A DNA stretch of 64,000 nt, from NCBI GenBank assembly GCA_002375495.1, contig DFLU01000014.1:163100-227099 (forward strand), read 5' to 3'. Both the position numbers and the translations under genes were made by a program. The number at the start of each line of letters is the position of its first letter. Position 1 is the first letter of the stretch. Below the pieces are notes generated by a model. That model was not told the origin of the DNA and made no database searches. It saw nothing but the letters and a program-made list of their open reading frames with translations. The stretch is from Flavobacteriaceae bacterium UBA3611. GTDB lineage: Bacteria; Bacteroidota; Bacteroidia; Flavobacteriales; Flavobacteriaceae. This document shows, in pieces, positions 35,902 through 44,296 of this stretch.

Positions 35902-36507
35902 CTAGTTATTCTGTTTTCTTTTTAGTTCTGACAACGTACTATAAAAATCTTCCTGTTCGGGTCTGTTTTCTGGTAGTTCCCGTAATGGTTCAACTTCTTT
36001 CAAAATTTCATGGCAATCGGCAGGCAATTGTTGGTACAATTTGGTACCCGCAGTTTTCCAAGCAATCATTTCTTCTGAAACCTCTTTTATCGCCTTGGCT
36101 GGATTCCCGATAATAAGCTGCCTCGCTGGGAAACTGGTTTCTGCTTTTACAAACGCCATAGCTCCGACAATACATTCCGGTCCGATTTCAGCGCCATCCA
36201 TGATTACGGAATTCATCCCAATCATACAGTTCTCACCTAGATTTGCGCCGTGGATAATCGCGCCATGCCCTACATGAGCACCTTTTTTAAGCACAATACT
36301 CTTCCCTGGGAACATGTGTACCGTACAGTTCTCCTGTACATTCACACCATCTTCTAAAATAATCTCACCCCAATCGCCTCTAATGGTAGCGCCAGGACCG
36401 ATATAGCAGTTTTTTCCTATGATTACATTGCCTGTTACCGCCGCTAAGGGATGAACGAAACTGGATTCGTGGATTACTGGGATGTGGTTTTTAAAGCTGT
36501 ATATCAT
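35902..36507 (-). CDS. paaY: PaaY-like hexapeptide-repeat (gamma-carbonic-anhydrase-type) protein
   Basis: A 201-residue left-handed beta-helix protein with hexapeptide repeats from about residue 15 to 130 (VIIGKNCYIGPGATIRGDWG; GHGAIIHGANLGENCMIGMN). Histidines in CTVHMFPG and VGHGAIIHG match the zinc ligands of gamma-carbonic-anhydrase-like proteins. In phenylacetate degradation, PaaY is a thioesterase that relieves CoA trapping by stray intermediates. Position among the paa genes and length close to the E. coli protein (about 196 residues) support the call. It is transcribed with the paa genes. Confidence 0.88.
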   Translation of the reverse strand: MIYSFKNHIPVIHESSFVHPLAAVTGNVIIGKNCYIGPGATIRGDWGEIILEDGVNVQENCTVHMFPGKSIVLKKGAHVGHGAIIHGANLGENCMIGMNSVIMDGAEIGPECIVGAMAFVKAETSFPARQLIIGNPAKAIKEVSEEMIAWKTAGTKLYQQLPADCHEILKEVEPLRELPENRPEQEDFYSTLSELKRKQNN

Positions 36508-36516
36508 TTCATGTCG

Positions 36517-36548
36517 ATTAAAAGAAAAAAGGACAAAAAAGACGAAAT
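36517..36548. repeat. Left imperfect inverted flank of the four-helix cassette
   Basis: AT-rich segment with AGGACAAAAAAGACGAAAT. Its reverse complement resembles 36917-36958 on the other side of the four-helix gene (both contain ATTAAA, AGGAC and GACGAAA in the same order). Confidence 0.5.
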
Positions 36549-36592
36549 CAAATTAATCATAATAGTCTATTTTTAAAATTTGAAATCATAGC

Positions 36593-36913
36593 CTATATTT
36601 TTTGAATTCTAGAAACCTGTTTATTGAAAAATCCTTCTTCAATATAATTTAAATCATATGCCAATATCAATTGCGTTTCCCATTCAAATGACGAACCCAG
36701 AGCCGTTTCTAGATACTGCAGAAAATGTTTGTCAGATTCTCGGGCCGACCCTTCTGCAATGTTAGAAACTATAGAAACTGAACAGCGCTGAATTTGACTA
36801 ACCAATCCATATGTTTCAGATGAAGGAAACTTTTTGGTCATCATATAAGTATCTTTTACAAGTGTTCGAGATTCTTTCCAAATCTCCAATTTTCTAAAAT
36901 TATGCTTCATCAA
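36593..36913 (-). CDS. Four-helix-bundle protein (S23/IVP family)
   Basis: A 106-residue protein of the S23/four-helix-bundle family first known from intervening sequences in 23S rRNA and also related to the Avd proteins of retroelements. Signature segments: NFRKLEIWKESRTLVKDTYM, YGLVSQIQRCSVSIVSNIAE and GSARESDKHFLQYLETALGS. It sits between paaY and the hydratase gene in the same orientation, where no such gene belongs, and is bordered by imperfect inverted sequences at 36517-36548 and 36917-36958. An inserted mobile cassette is likely; its cellular role is unknown. It should be transcribed as part of the operon. Confidence 0.9.
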   Translation of the reverse strand: MMKHNFRKLEIWKESRTLVKDTYMMTKKFPSSETYGLVSQIQRCSVSIVSNIAEGSARESDKHFLQYLETALGSSFEWETQLILAYDLNYIEEGFFNKQVSRIQKI

Positions 36914-36916
36914 TTC

Positions 36917-36958
36917 ATCCTTTTCGTCTTTTACTCTTTTCGTCCTTTCGTCTTTAAT
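36917..36958. repeat. Right imperfect inverted flank of the four-helix cassette
   Basis: Pyrimidine-rich segment containing TTCGTCTTTTAC and CGTCCTTTCGTCTTTAAT. It ends 2 bp before the hydratase stop codon and resembles the inverse of 36517-36548. Confidence 0.5.
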
Positions 36959-36960
36959 AG

Positions 36961-37713
36961 TTACTTAAATCGTTTCAAGGTTTCCTTGGTAAACTCACTC
37001 AATACCAAACGACCCGATATAACGGCGCGTTCGGCGAGTAATTCGTCCCAATTTTCGGTTCCAGACCACATGATTTTCTTCATTTCTTTCATGGCTTCCG
37101 GATTGTAATTACACAGATTTTCTGCAAATTCCTGAACTGCAACGTCTAACTCTTCTGTGGAATCATACACCTTTGCGTACAATCCTTTTTGGCGAGCCCA
37201 TTCTGCGTCGTAAAAACTGTTGGCGTCTATGGCAATCTGGCTCATACCTGACAAGCCAAGTTTTCGCTCAACTGCGGGCCCAACAACAAACGGACCGATG
37301 CCTATGTTCAGTTCGCTTAATTTTATGGCAGCAAATTTTGTAGCCATGCAATAATCGGTTGCACTCGCAACACCAACTCCACCTCCCACGGTTTTTCCTT
37401 GAATACGCCCTATAATAAATTTAGGGCACTTTCGCATGGCATTGATCACGTTTGCGAATCCGCTAAAGAATACTTTCCCAGTCTCCGCATCGTTGATATT
37501 GATAAGTTCCTTAAAGCTGGCACCTGCACAAAAAGTACGATCGCCACCACTTTTTAGAACAATTACTTTTACCGCTTCATTTTCTCCTGCTTCTGTAATT
37601 GTTTGGGCTAATTTGGCAAGGATATCGCCTGGCAAACTATTGTGTGCAGGATGGAAGAATTCGATGGTTGAAATTCCGTTTTTTATATTTTCTGTTACGT
37701 AGGGTGCTGTCAT
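36961..37713 (-). CDS. Enoyl-CoA hydratase/isomerase family protein, probably the PaaF-type hydratase
   Basis: A 250-residue crotonase-fold enzyme. The oxyanion-hole segments are FCAGASFKELI and GKTVGGGVGVASATDY. The first catalytic Glu lies in LSELNIGIGPFVVG; at the position of the second catalytic Glu of classical hydratases (LGLSGMSQIAID) no Glu is seen, so the reaction could be a variant hydration or isomerisation. In the phenylacetate pathway a hydratase is needed for beta-oxidation of 2,3-dehydroadipyl-CoA, and this gene would fit. A second, more typical paralogue (paaG) is 6 kb upstream in the same operon. Confidence 0.82.
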   Translation of the reverse strand: MTAPYVTENIKNGISTIEFFHPAHNSLPGDILAKLAQTITEAGENEAVKVIVLKSGGDRTFCAGASFKELININDAETGKVFFSGFANVINAMRKCPKFIIGRIQGKTVGGGVGVASATDYCMATKFAAIKLSELNIGIGPFVVGPAVERKLGLSGMSQIAIDANSFYDAEWARQKGLYAKVYDSTEELDVAVQEFAENLCNYNPEAMKEMKKIMWSGTENWDELLAERAVISGRLVLSEFTKETLKRFK

Positions 37714-37750
37714 ATTTAGTTCTATGATTTAATTTTAATAGTAAATTCTA

Positions 37751-37770
37751 GGTCTCGACTGCGCTCGACC
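37751..37770. repeat. Palindromic repeat between the hydratase and paaZ genes
   Basis: GGTC-TCGACTGCGCTC-GACC; four-base arms differ from the other copies but stay complementary. Confidence 0.85.
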
Positions 37771-37783
37771 AGACAAATTTTTT

Positions 37784-40324
37784 CTATACCAAATCAAACT
37801 GCTCGAAATGATGATTTAAATGTTTTCGTTCTAATAAGTACCATTCATATTTATTCAATTCTCCAAATACTAAGTTATTCAAAATGGCATCTGGGTTTTC
37901 TTTGAAAAATGCTAAGTACTTATAGCGTTGATCTAAAAATTTCTGTTTTGCGGTTTGAAGATCAGGGTGTTTTAACGTGTCTAATGTGTCTTTTTCCAAC
38001 AACGGGAAATTTGTGTTCTGCGGAAACTTTTTAAAATTATACAAACTGTCCCGCACTTTGTCTAAAATTTTCTCAGGTGTTGCTACTTCAAAATCTTGAA
38101 TTTCACCTGAAGCTATTTTATAGGTGTATTCCAGATGTTCAATCATGTGCTGTGGTGTCATGATTCCCCATTTTGGCTTGGTATCTTCTTGAAGTTTATC
38201 GAGACATGATTTAATTTTCTCTGTGGTCATTTCGGTAAAAACTTCTTGTCTTTTCTCTACCATTGTTAAAATAGTAGCAATACACACCAACGGATCTTCT
38301 TTCTCTACGCCTTCGGGCAAAACAGCATTGGCTTCATCTACATTAGCGTCGAAAATTTCAACATACCACTTTACAATCCCACTAGGGTGCTCTTTTCCGC
38401 GGCTGTCTCTATCAACCTTTTGTTTGCAGGTAAGGCGGACATACAAAGTGTCATTGTGATAAATAGGTCTCAAAAACCTAATTTCTTCTAAGCCATAGTT
38501 CGCTGCTACCGGACCCTTGTTGGGGTATACAAACAAACCTGCCGCCATAGAAATGATAAAATATCCATGGGCTGTGCGCTTCTCGAAGATGCTTCCGTCT
38601 AAGGAAGTAATATCGGTATGCGCATAAAAATGATCCCATGTCAGATTTCCGAAGTTCACAATATCGGTATCGGTAACGGTACGGTTGTGTGTTTTTAGCG
38701 ACATCCCGGGTTTGATATCCTCCCAATGATAGGCAAAAGGGTGCTTTTCGGTTTCTTTATAATCGGCTTTAGGCTGATAAATACCTGTAACCTCAGTTAA
38801 GGTAGTCGGACTTCCTTGTATGGCACATCGCTGCATATAGTGCTTGATACCACGCATACCGCCCATTTCTTCACCTCCGCCTGCGCGTCCTGGCCCACCA
38901 TGGATTAATCCTGGCAGTGGTGAACCGTGTCCTGTACTTTGCTTGGCAGATTCACGATTTAAAATTAAAATCCGTCCGTGATGGCTGGCTGCTCCTACTG
39001 TGTAATTTCTCGCAATGGTATCATCGTTGGTAACAATAGAACTGACCAAAGAACCCTTCCCCATTTTTGCCAAGGTAATGGCGTCTTCTAGGGTATCATA
39101 AGGCATGAGTGTGCTTACGGGACCAAAAGCTTCAGTGATATGTGCAGCTTCGTTTTGCAGCGGATTGTCTTCGCGCATCAAAATTGGTTTAATAAAAGCT
39201 CCTTTTTTTGAATCTGCTCCGAGCGCTTCAAAATCGTCAAAATTTCCATAAACCATTTCGGCTGTTTCAGCAATCTTTGCCACTTGTTCTTTTACGCTGT
39301 TTCGTTGTGCGTCACTCACCAAACTTCCCATACGCACCTCTTTTAAACGCGGATCGCCAATAGTGACTTTATCTAACTGATTGGCAAGTGCTATCTGCAC
39401 ATCTTCCAGTAGATTCTGCGGAACGATGATACGCCGAATGGCCGTACATTTTTGCCCACATTTGGTGGTCATCTCATTTCGAACTTCCTTGATAAAAAGG
39501 TCGAACTCTGGCGTTCCTGGAACGGCATCTTTCCCTAAAATAGCTGCATTTAAGCTATCTGCTTCCATCGTGAATGGTACAGACTCTTCTATGAGTTGTG
39601 GATGGTTTTTTAGTTGTCTTCCTATTTTCGCTGAACCAGTAAAGGTCACCACATCTTGAGATTGAAGTGTGTCGAGTATATTTCTTGCCGTACCTGAAAT
39701 AAGCTGTAGTGCACCTTCGGGCAGAATTCCTGAAGCGATAATTTCTCTAACAACAGCTTCTGTTAAGTATGCTGTTTGCGGAGCAGGCAATACCACGGCT
39801 GGCATTCCGGCCATCCAGTTTACAGCGCATTTCTCTAGCATACCCCAAACTGGGAAGTTAAAGGCATTAATGTGTACCGCAACGCCTTCTTTGGGCACCA
39901 TGATGTGATGTGCCATAAAGCGCCCTCCACGGGATAAATCGATTGGGTCACCTTCTACGTGATACGCTTGGTTGGGAAACAATTTTCGAAGGGACGCATT
40001 GGCGAATAAGTTTCCGAAACCTCCTTCAATATCTACCCAGCTGTCGCGTTTTGTGGCACCAGTGCGGTAACTTATTTCATAGAAAGCTTGTTTCTTTTTT
40101 GTAAGGTAGAGCGCAAGACTTTTGAGCATATTTCCGCGCTGTTGGAAGGTCATCTTTCGCAATGCTTCGCCATTGTCTCGGCCATATTGTAAAATGGAAG
40201 GCACATCAAGTCCTTCAACCGTTGTACTTGTAAAATGTTCGCCCGTAATAGAATCGTACACTGGAGCGCCCTCGCCCTGTCCGGATTGCCATTGGCCTTG
40301 TATGTAATGTTGTGTTTTTTTCAT
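37784..40324 (-). CDS. paaZ: Bifunctional PaaZ (aldehyde dehydrogenase and ring-opening hydratase) with extra C-terminal domain
   Basis: PaaZ opens oxepin-CoA (C-terminal hydratase domain) and oxidises the resulting semialdehyde (N-terminal aldehyde dehydrogenase). The 846-residue protein has an ALDH domain at about residues 1-515 (catalytic Cys in TTKCGQKCTAIRR), a MaoC-type hotdog domain at about 530-690 (TWDHFYAHTD; KRTAHGYFIISMAAGLFVYP), and a further 150-residue C-terminal part absent from the 681-residue E. coli enzyme. That part resembles DUF1569/DinB-like four-helix domains (MTPQHMIEHLEYTYKI; ERKHLNHHFEQFDL) with conserved-looking histidines. It is one of the core paa genes; a palindromic repeat separates it from the hydratase. 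Confidence 0.95.
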   Translation of the reverse strand: MKKTQHYIQGQWQSGQGEGAPVYDSITGEHFTSTTVEGLDVPSILQYGRDNGEALRKMTFQQRGNMLKSLALYLTKKKQAFYEISYRTGATKRDSWVDIEGGFGNLFANASLRKLFPNQAYHVEGDPIDLSRGGRFMAHHIMVPKEGVAVHINAFNFPVWGMLEKCAVNWMAGMPAVVLPAPQTAYLTEAVVREIIASGILPEGALQLISGTARNILDTLQSQDVVTFTGSAKIGRQLKNHPQLIEESVPFTMEADSLNAAILGKDAVPGTPEFDLFIKEVRNEMTTKCGQKCTAIRRIIVPQNLLEDVQIALANQLDKVTIGDPRLKEVRMGSLVSDAQRNSVKEQVAKIAETAEMVYGNFDDFEALGADSKKGAFIKPILMREDNPLQNEAAHITEAFGPVSTLMPYDTLEDAITLAKMGKGSLVSSIVTNDDTIARNYTVGAASHHGRILILNRESAKQSTGHGSPLPGLIHGGPGRAGGGEEMGGMRGIKHYMQRCAIQGSPTTLTEVTGIYQPKADYKETEKHPFAYHWEDIKPGMSLKTHNRTVTDTDIVNFGNLTWDHFYAHTDITSLDGSIFEKRTAHGYFIISMAAGLFVYPNKGPVAANYGLEEIRFLRPIYHNDTLYVRLTCKQKVDRDSRGKEHPSGIVKWYVEIFDANVDEANAVLPEGVEKEDPLVCIATILTMVEKRQEVFTEMTTEKIKSCLDKLQEDTKPKWGIMTPQHMIEHLEYTYKIASGEIQDFEVATPEKILDKVRDSLYNFKKFPQNTNFPLLEKDTLDTLKHPDLQTAKQKFLDQRYKYLAFFKENPDAILNNLVFGELNKYEWYLLERKHLNHHFEQFDLV

Positions 40325-40386
40325 GGTTGTTTTTTCTTTTGCGTTAGGGATAGAGGCTTTGTTGGAGCTCCTTTGCGTTGCTTAGA

Positions 40387-40410
40387 CCTTTCGACTGCGC
40401 TCAAGGTGAC
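40387..40410. repeat. Palindromic repeat between paaZ and paaJ
   Basis: CCTT-TCGACTGCGCTC-AAGG plus TGAC. Confidence 0.85.
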
Positions 40411-40439
40411 AACGCAAAAAGCGACTGCCGAAAGCCCGA

Positions 40440-40456
40440 CCACGCCCACGGCGTGG
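40440..40456. repeat. GC-rich hairpin between paaZ and paaJ
   Basis: CCACGCC (40440-40446), CAC, GGCGTGG (40450-40456): a perfect 7-bp stem a few bases after the paaJ stop, adjacent to the TCGACTGCGCTC repeat. Confidence 0.7.
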
Positions 40457-40463
40457 GAACGCC

Positions 40464-41678
40464 CTACACATTTACGTTTTCAATAATAGCGGCATATCCT
40501 TGTCCGACACCCACACACATGGTTACGAGCGCATACTTTTTACCTGTTTCTTGTAGCTCGAGCGCCGCAGAATATGCAATCCTAGCGCCTGTTACACCGA
40601 GTGGATGACCTATGGCAATTGAACCTCCATTGGGATTGATTCTTGGATCGTCATCTGCCAATCCCCACTCCCGGATACACGCCAGCGCCTGTGATGCAAA
40701 AGCTTCGTTTAGCTCTATAATATCAATATCTTCCATGGTTAGTCCTGCTTTTTCCAGTGCTTTGTTACTTGCTTCTACAGGACCGATACCCATAATACGT
40801 GGCTCCACACCCACTACTGCAGAAGATACAATTCTTGCCAAAGGTTTTAAATCATATTTTTTTACAGCATCTTCTGAAGCAATAATGGTTGCTGCGGCAC
40901 CGTCGTTTAGTCCAGAAGCATTTCCAGCGGTTACGCTACCTCCTTCTTTTTTGAAAGCGGGACGCAGTTTTGCTAAAATTTCTTTGGTTGTATTGGGTTT
41001 GATGAATTCATCGTATTTAAATACAATCGGGTCCTTTTTACGTTGCGGAATTTCAACGGGAACGATCTCTTTTGCCAAGCGGCCATTTTTTTGAGCCGCT
41101 GCTGCTTTCATCTGACTACGGTAAGCAAAGGTATCTTGGTCTTCTCTTGAAATGTTATACTTCTCCACCAAGTTTTCGGCGGTATTCCCCATACCATCGG
41201 TACCGTACAATTCTTGCATCTTTGGATTGATAAAGCGCCACCCGAAAGAAGAGTCGTACATCTTGCTATCGTTTCCGAAGGGTGAAGCACTTTTAGAAAT
41301 CACCCAAGGTCCGCGGGTCATATTTTCTACCCCTCCAGCGATAAATACATGTCCGTCTCCAGCTTTAATCGCTCTATTGGCGTGGATAATGGCTGAGAGT
41401 CCGCTGCTGCACAGTCTGTTGACTGTTTCACCGGGCACGGTGAAGGGCAGCCCTGCCAGCAGCAGCGACATACGGGCTACATTCCGATTGTCTTCACCAG
41501 CTTGGTTGGCGCATCCCATGATGACGTCGTCATAAGCTTCTAATGGGATACTGGCGTTTTTAGTTGCGACTTCCTTGATCACCAGCGCGCCTAAATCGTC
41601 TGTTCGTACAGCACCTAAGGTTCCTTTATAATTTCCTATGGGTGTTCTAACACCGTCTATAATATATGCTTCTTTCAA
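40464..41678 (-). CDS. paaJ: Acyl-CoA thiolase PaaJ (3-oxoadipyl-CoA/3-oxo-5,6-dehydrosuberyl-CoA thiolase)
   Basis: A 404-residue thiolase that cleaves 3-oxoadipyl-CoA and 3-oxo-5,6-dehydrosuberyl-CoA to succinyl-CoA or acetyl-CoA products. The nucleophile Cys lies in NRLCSSGLSAI, the GHPLGVTGAR motif holds the catalytic His, and the second Cys is in MCVGVGQGYA. The N-terminus (EAYIIDGVRTPIGNYKGTLG) is typical of the PcaF/PaaJ group. It is in the paa operon between paaI and paaZ. Sequence alone does not exclude another beta-ketoacyl-CoA substrate. Confidence 0.95.
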   Translation of the reverse strand: MKEAYIIDGVRTPIGNYKGTLGAVRTDDLGALVIKEVATKNASIPLEAYDDVIMGCANQAGEDNRNVARMSLLLAGLPFTVPGETVNRLCSSGLSAIIHANRAIKAGDGHVFIAGGVENMTRGPWVISKSASPFGNDSKMYDSSFGWRFINPKMQELYGTDGMGNTAENLVEKYNISREDQDTFAYRSQMKAAAAQKNGRLAKEIVPVEIPQRKKDPIVFKYDEFIKPNTTKEILAKLRPAFKKEGGSVTAGNASGLNDGAAATIIASEDAVKKYDLKPLARIVSSAVVGVEPRIMGIGPVEASNKALEKAGLTMEDIDIIELNEAFASQALACIREWGLADDDPRINPNGGSIAIGHPLGVTGARIAYSAALELQETGKKYALVTMCVGVGQGYAAIIENVNV

Positions 41679-41697
41679 ATCTTAAATTTTAAATGAT

Positions 41698-41717
41698 AAA
41701 TGTAAAATTTTACATTT
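41698..41717. repeat. Perfect AT-rich palindrome between paaI and paaJ
   Basis: AAATGTAAAATTTTACATTT: 20 bp, fully self-complementary. It differs in sequence from the GC-rich repeats at the other junctions. Confidence 0.7.
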
Positions 41718-41738
41718 TTTGGTTTTACATTCTAGATT

Positions 41739-42146
41739 CTATTCTTCCCATTTTTTAGAGGTTCGATATACCACACCTTTAAAAAGTGCAACCAATTGGT
41801 CGCCTCGTTTTACCTCCACAACATTAAATCCCACTTTCGTTTTTTGAAGGTCCACTGTTGCTTCGGCCGTAATGTAATCTCCTTCTTCCAGCGCTTCAAT
41901 ATGGTTGATGCTCGTTTCTATAGACACCGCATAATTTCCGTGGGTGTTCGCCGTAAAGCCAAAAGCGGTATCGGCCAAAGAATAGGTGATTCCACCGTGC
42001 GCTTTATCCATACTATTGAGCATTTCTTTACGGATAGTCATGCCAACTTTTACACGGCCTATTTCACATTCCAGAATTTCGATACCTAGCCAAGTGCTGA
42101 AAGCATCTTGTGATAGCATTTTATATGGAATTCTGTTTCCCTTCAT
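41739..42146 (-). CDS. paaI: PaaI-type acyl-CoA thioesterase
   Basis: A 135-residue hotdog-fold thioesterase. The motif MDKAHGGITYSLADTAFGF (about residues 46-64) contains the HGG turn and the Asp used by the PaaI family. PaaI hydrolyses ring-hydroxylated phenylacetyl-CoA and related CoA thioesters that would otherwise block the pathway. Location between paaH and paaJ supports the assignment. Confidence 0.92.
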   Translation of the reverse strand: MKGNRIPYKMLSQDAFSTWLGIEILECEIGRVKVGMTIRKEMLNSMDKAHGGITYSLADTAFGFTANTHGNYAVSIETSINHIEALEEGDYITAEATVDLQKTKVGFNVVEVKRGDQLVALFKGVVYRTSKKWEE

Positions 42147-42169
42147 TAATTTATTATGCTACATTTTAA

Positions 42170-42193
42170 CCTCTCGACTGCGCTCGAGGTGAC
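42170..42193. repeat. Palindromic repeat between paaI and paaH
   Basis: CCTC-TCGACTGCGCTC-GAGG plus TGAC, identical in the 24-bp unit to the copy at 35878-35901. Confidence 0.85.
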
Positions 42194-42201
42194 TTATTAT
42201 T

Positions 42202-43392
42202 TTAATTAAAAAAGCTTTGGTTTTTCTCACGCATTCTTCGCAGTAACGGCGAACAACGGTACCGATCTTCATGATAATGATCGTATAGCGCATCCATACT
42301 AGACACGCACCAATCCATTCCTTTTTCATCGGCCCACGCTAATAATCCTTTCGGATAATTCACGCCTTTGGTCATCGCATTATCAATGTCTTTGGCAGAT
42401 GCGATATTCAAAAACAGTGCATCTGCGGCCTCGTTAATAAGCATGACTAAAATACGTTCAAAAATTTCTGTTGAAAACTCCTTCTTATGGGATGCTGAAT
42501 CAAGTTCAGCATGACGAGAAATGATTTTACCTTGAGCATCGTATTGATAATATCCTCTTCCTGACTTTCTTCCTAGGTATCCTGCTTCAGAAAATCGTTT
42601 TTGGGTGAAGGCTGGTTTGTACCGCGGATCGAAATAAAAGGCTGCAAACACGGTTTCTGTGACCGTATAATTCACATCATTACCTATAAAATCCATTAGT
42701 TCGAAAGGCCCCATTCTGAATCCGCCCACTTCTTTCATAGCCCTATCTATAGTTTCAAAATCGGCTATTCCCTCTTCGTAAATTCGCAATGCTTCCCCGT
42801 AAAATGGTCGTGCCACACGGTTCACAATGAATCCAGGTGTATCTTTGGCAACTGCAACTACCTTCCCCCAGTTTTTAATGGTTTCTTCGGAAATTTTAAG
42901 CGTTGCATCACTTGTTTGGATTGCCGGAATTACCTCCACCAATTTCATAAGGGGTGCTGGATTGAAAAAATGAATCCCAACACAGCGTTCTGGCTTTTTT
43001 AAAGAAGCTGCAATAGAAGCAATAGAAAGCGAAGAAGTATTTGAAGCAATTATACAGTCATCATCAACATATCCCTCTAATTCTTGAAATACCTTTTGTT
43101 TTACTTCTAAATTCTCAACAATAGCTTCGATGGTCATATTGCTATCTTCCAATTCCTTCAAAGAACTAACGTAGCTGATGTTTTCTTGGATTCGATGTTG
43201 TTCTTCGGAAGTGATTCGCCCTTTCTCCACCAAGCGATTCATGATTTTTTCGAGACTCGATTTAGCTTTATCAAGTGCCTCTTGTTTTAAATCGAATAAT
43301 TTCACGTTGCAGCCAGCAGTTGCAGCTACTTGTGCAATACCCGACCCCATGGTTCCGGCACCTATTATTCCTACGTTTTTTATGTTCGTCAT
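42202..43392 (-). CDS. paaH: 3-hydroxyacyl-CoA dehydrogenase PaaH
   Basis: PaaH oxidises 3-hydroxyadipyl-CoA to 3-oxoadipyl-CoA with NAD+. The start is taken at 43392, where VGIIGAGTMGSGIAQVAA (Rossmann GxGxxG) begins after 6 residues; the frame is open 60 codons further upstream, but that stretch is mainly a palindromic repeat (encoding HPEFACAERSRSIQGS). The 396-residue protein has an NAD-binding domain and two C-terminal 3HCDH domains. Around residues 293-301 the sequence RHAELDSASH is encoded by a different palindromic repeat inserted in frame between the two C-terminal domains. Confidence 0.94.
   Translation of the reverse strand: MTNIKNVGIIGAGTMGSGIAQVAATAGCNVKLFDLKQEALDKAKSSLEKIMNRLVEKGRITSEEQHRIQENISYVSSLKELEDSNMTIEAIVENLEVKQKVFQELEGYVDDDCIIASNTSSLSIASIAASLKKPERCVGIHFFNPAPLMKLVEVIPAIQTSDATLKISEETIKNWGKVVAVAKDTPGFIVNRVARPFYGEALRIYEEGIADFETIDRAMKEVGGFRMGPFELMDFIGNDVNYTVTETVFAAFYFDPRYKPAFTQKRFSEAGYLGRKSGRGYYQYDAQGKIISRHAELDSASHKKEFSTEIFERILVMLINEAADALFLNIASAKDIDNAMTKGVNYPKGLLAWADEKGMDWCVSSMDALYDHYHEDRYRCSPLLRRMREKNQSFFN
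42491..42515. repeat. Palindromic repeat inside paaH
   Basis: ATGCTGAA (42492-42499), TCAAG, TTCAGCAT (42505-42512): perfect 8-bp arms, in frame, encoding HAELDSAS on the minus strand. The unit is of the HAELDSASH type met in many Bacteroidota genomes. Confidence 0.85.
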
Positions 43393-43399
43393 ATTAAAA

Positions 43400-43448
43400 G
43401 ACCCTTGGATGCTTCGACTGCGCTCAGCACAGGCAAACTCAGGGTGAC
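43400..43448. repeat. Compound palindromic repeat in the paaH leader
   Basis: Outer arms GACCCT and AGGGTGAC enclose a second palindrome, GCT-TCGACTGCGCTC-AGC, with a 16-bp asymmetric insertion. It lies between the paaG stop and the paaH start. Confidence 0.8.
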
Positions 43449-43456
43449 ATTGGTTA

Positions 43457-44239
43457 TTATTTTCCTTTAAAATTCGGCTTACGCTTTTCAACAAAAGCAG
43501 CAACGCCTTCGCGATAATCTTCACTTTCGGCGGCTTCAATTTGTAATTTACCTTCGTTATACAATTGCTCATCCAAATCGTTCGTCATGGCATAATTAAG
43601 CAATCGCTTGGTCATTCCGAGGGCTTTTGTTGGCATTTTAGCCAATGTAATCGCTGTGTTTTGAATGGTTTCTTCGAATTCTTCTGCTAAAACTACTTTA
43701 TAGACCATTCCTAAGCGTTCTGCTTCTTGAGCGGAGACTTTATCGCCCAGCATCATTAATGCTGATGCTTTTTGAAAGCCAATCAGTCGTGGTAAAAAAT
43801 ACGTTCCACCACTATCGGGCACCAAACCTATTTTACTAAATGCCTGAATAAAGCTAGCATGTTCACTCGCGATGACGATATCACAAGCCAAAGCGATATT
43901 GGCACCTGCTCCTGCAGCCACACCGTTCACTCCTGCCACAATCGGTTTTTCAATAGTTCTAATTTTTGAGATAATTGGATTGTAATGTTCTTCCAGAATT
44001 TTTTTGAAGCCTGGGTTTAATTCTGGGGTAGTGACTTCTTTTAAGTCCTGACCGGCACAGAAGGCCTTACCCGCTCCTGTAATGACAATGGCACGCACAT
44101 CGTCATCTTCTTCACACGCATCCAAATGGTCTTGGAATTGGAGTGCCATCTCCCTGTTGAAACTATTGAATACCTCGGGACGGTTTAGGGTTAGTGTTGC
44201 AACACCGTTGGTTATTATTTTTGTTATTGGTTGGCTCAT
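43457..44239 (-). CDS. paaG: PaaG, 1,2-epoxyphenylacetyl-CoA isomerase
   Basis: A 260-residue crotonase-fold isomerase that converts the ring-1,2-epoxide of phenylacetyl-CoA to oxepin-CoA. Oxyanion-hole segments are FCAGQDLKEV and GVNGVAAGAGANIALACD; the catalytic Asp of the isomerase group is in GLVPDSGGTYFLPRL, where a hydratase would have Glu. The order after paaD, and 64 bp before paaH, is that of paa operons. Highly similar to authentic PaaG at the motif level. Confidence 0.93.
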   Translation of the reverse strand: MSQPITKIITNGVATLTLNRPEVFNSFNREMALQFQDHLDACEEDDDVRAIVITGAGKAFCAGQDLKEVTTPELNPGFKKILEEHYNPIISKIRTIEKPIVAGVNGVAAGAGANIALACDIVIASEHASFIQAFSKIGLVPDSGGTYFLPRLIGFQKASALMMLGDKVSAQEAERLGMVYKVVLAEEFEETIQNTAITLAKMPTKALGMTKRLLNYAMTNDLDEQLYNEGKLQIEAAESEDYREGVAAFVEKRKPNFKGK

Positions 44240-44296
44240 AAAATTTATTTTCTGTTTTTACCCCTTCCGGCTTTTTCCTAGAAAACGAAAAACCCA

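Noticed and set aside
36593..36913. rRNA intervening sequence
   Set aside because: No rRNA sequence is present around the four-helix-bundle gene.
43393..43572. 60-codon N-terminal extension of paaH
   Set aside because: The extension is translated from a palindromic repeat, and the Rossmann motif begins normally after 43392.
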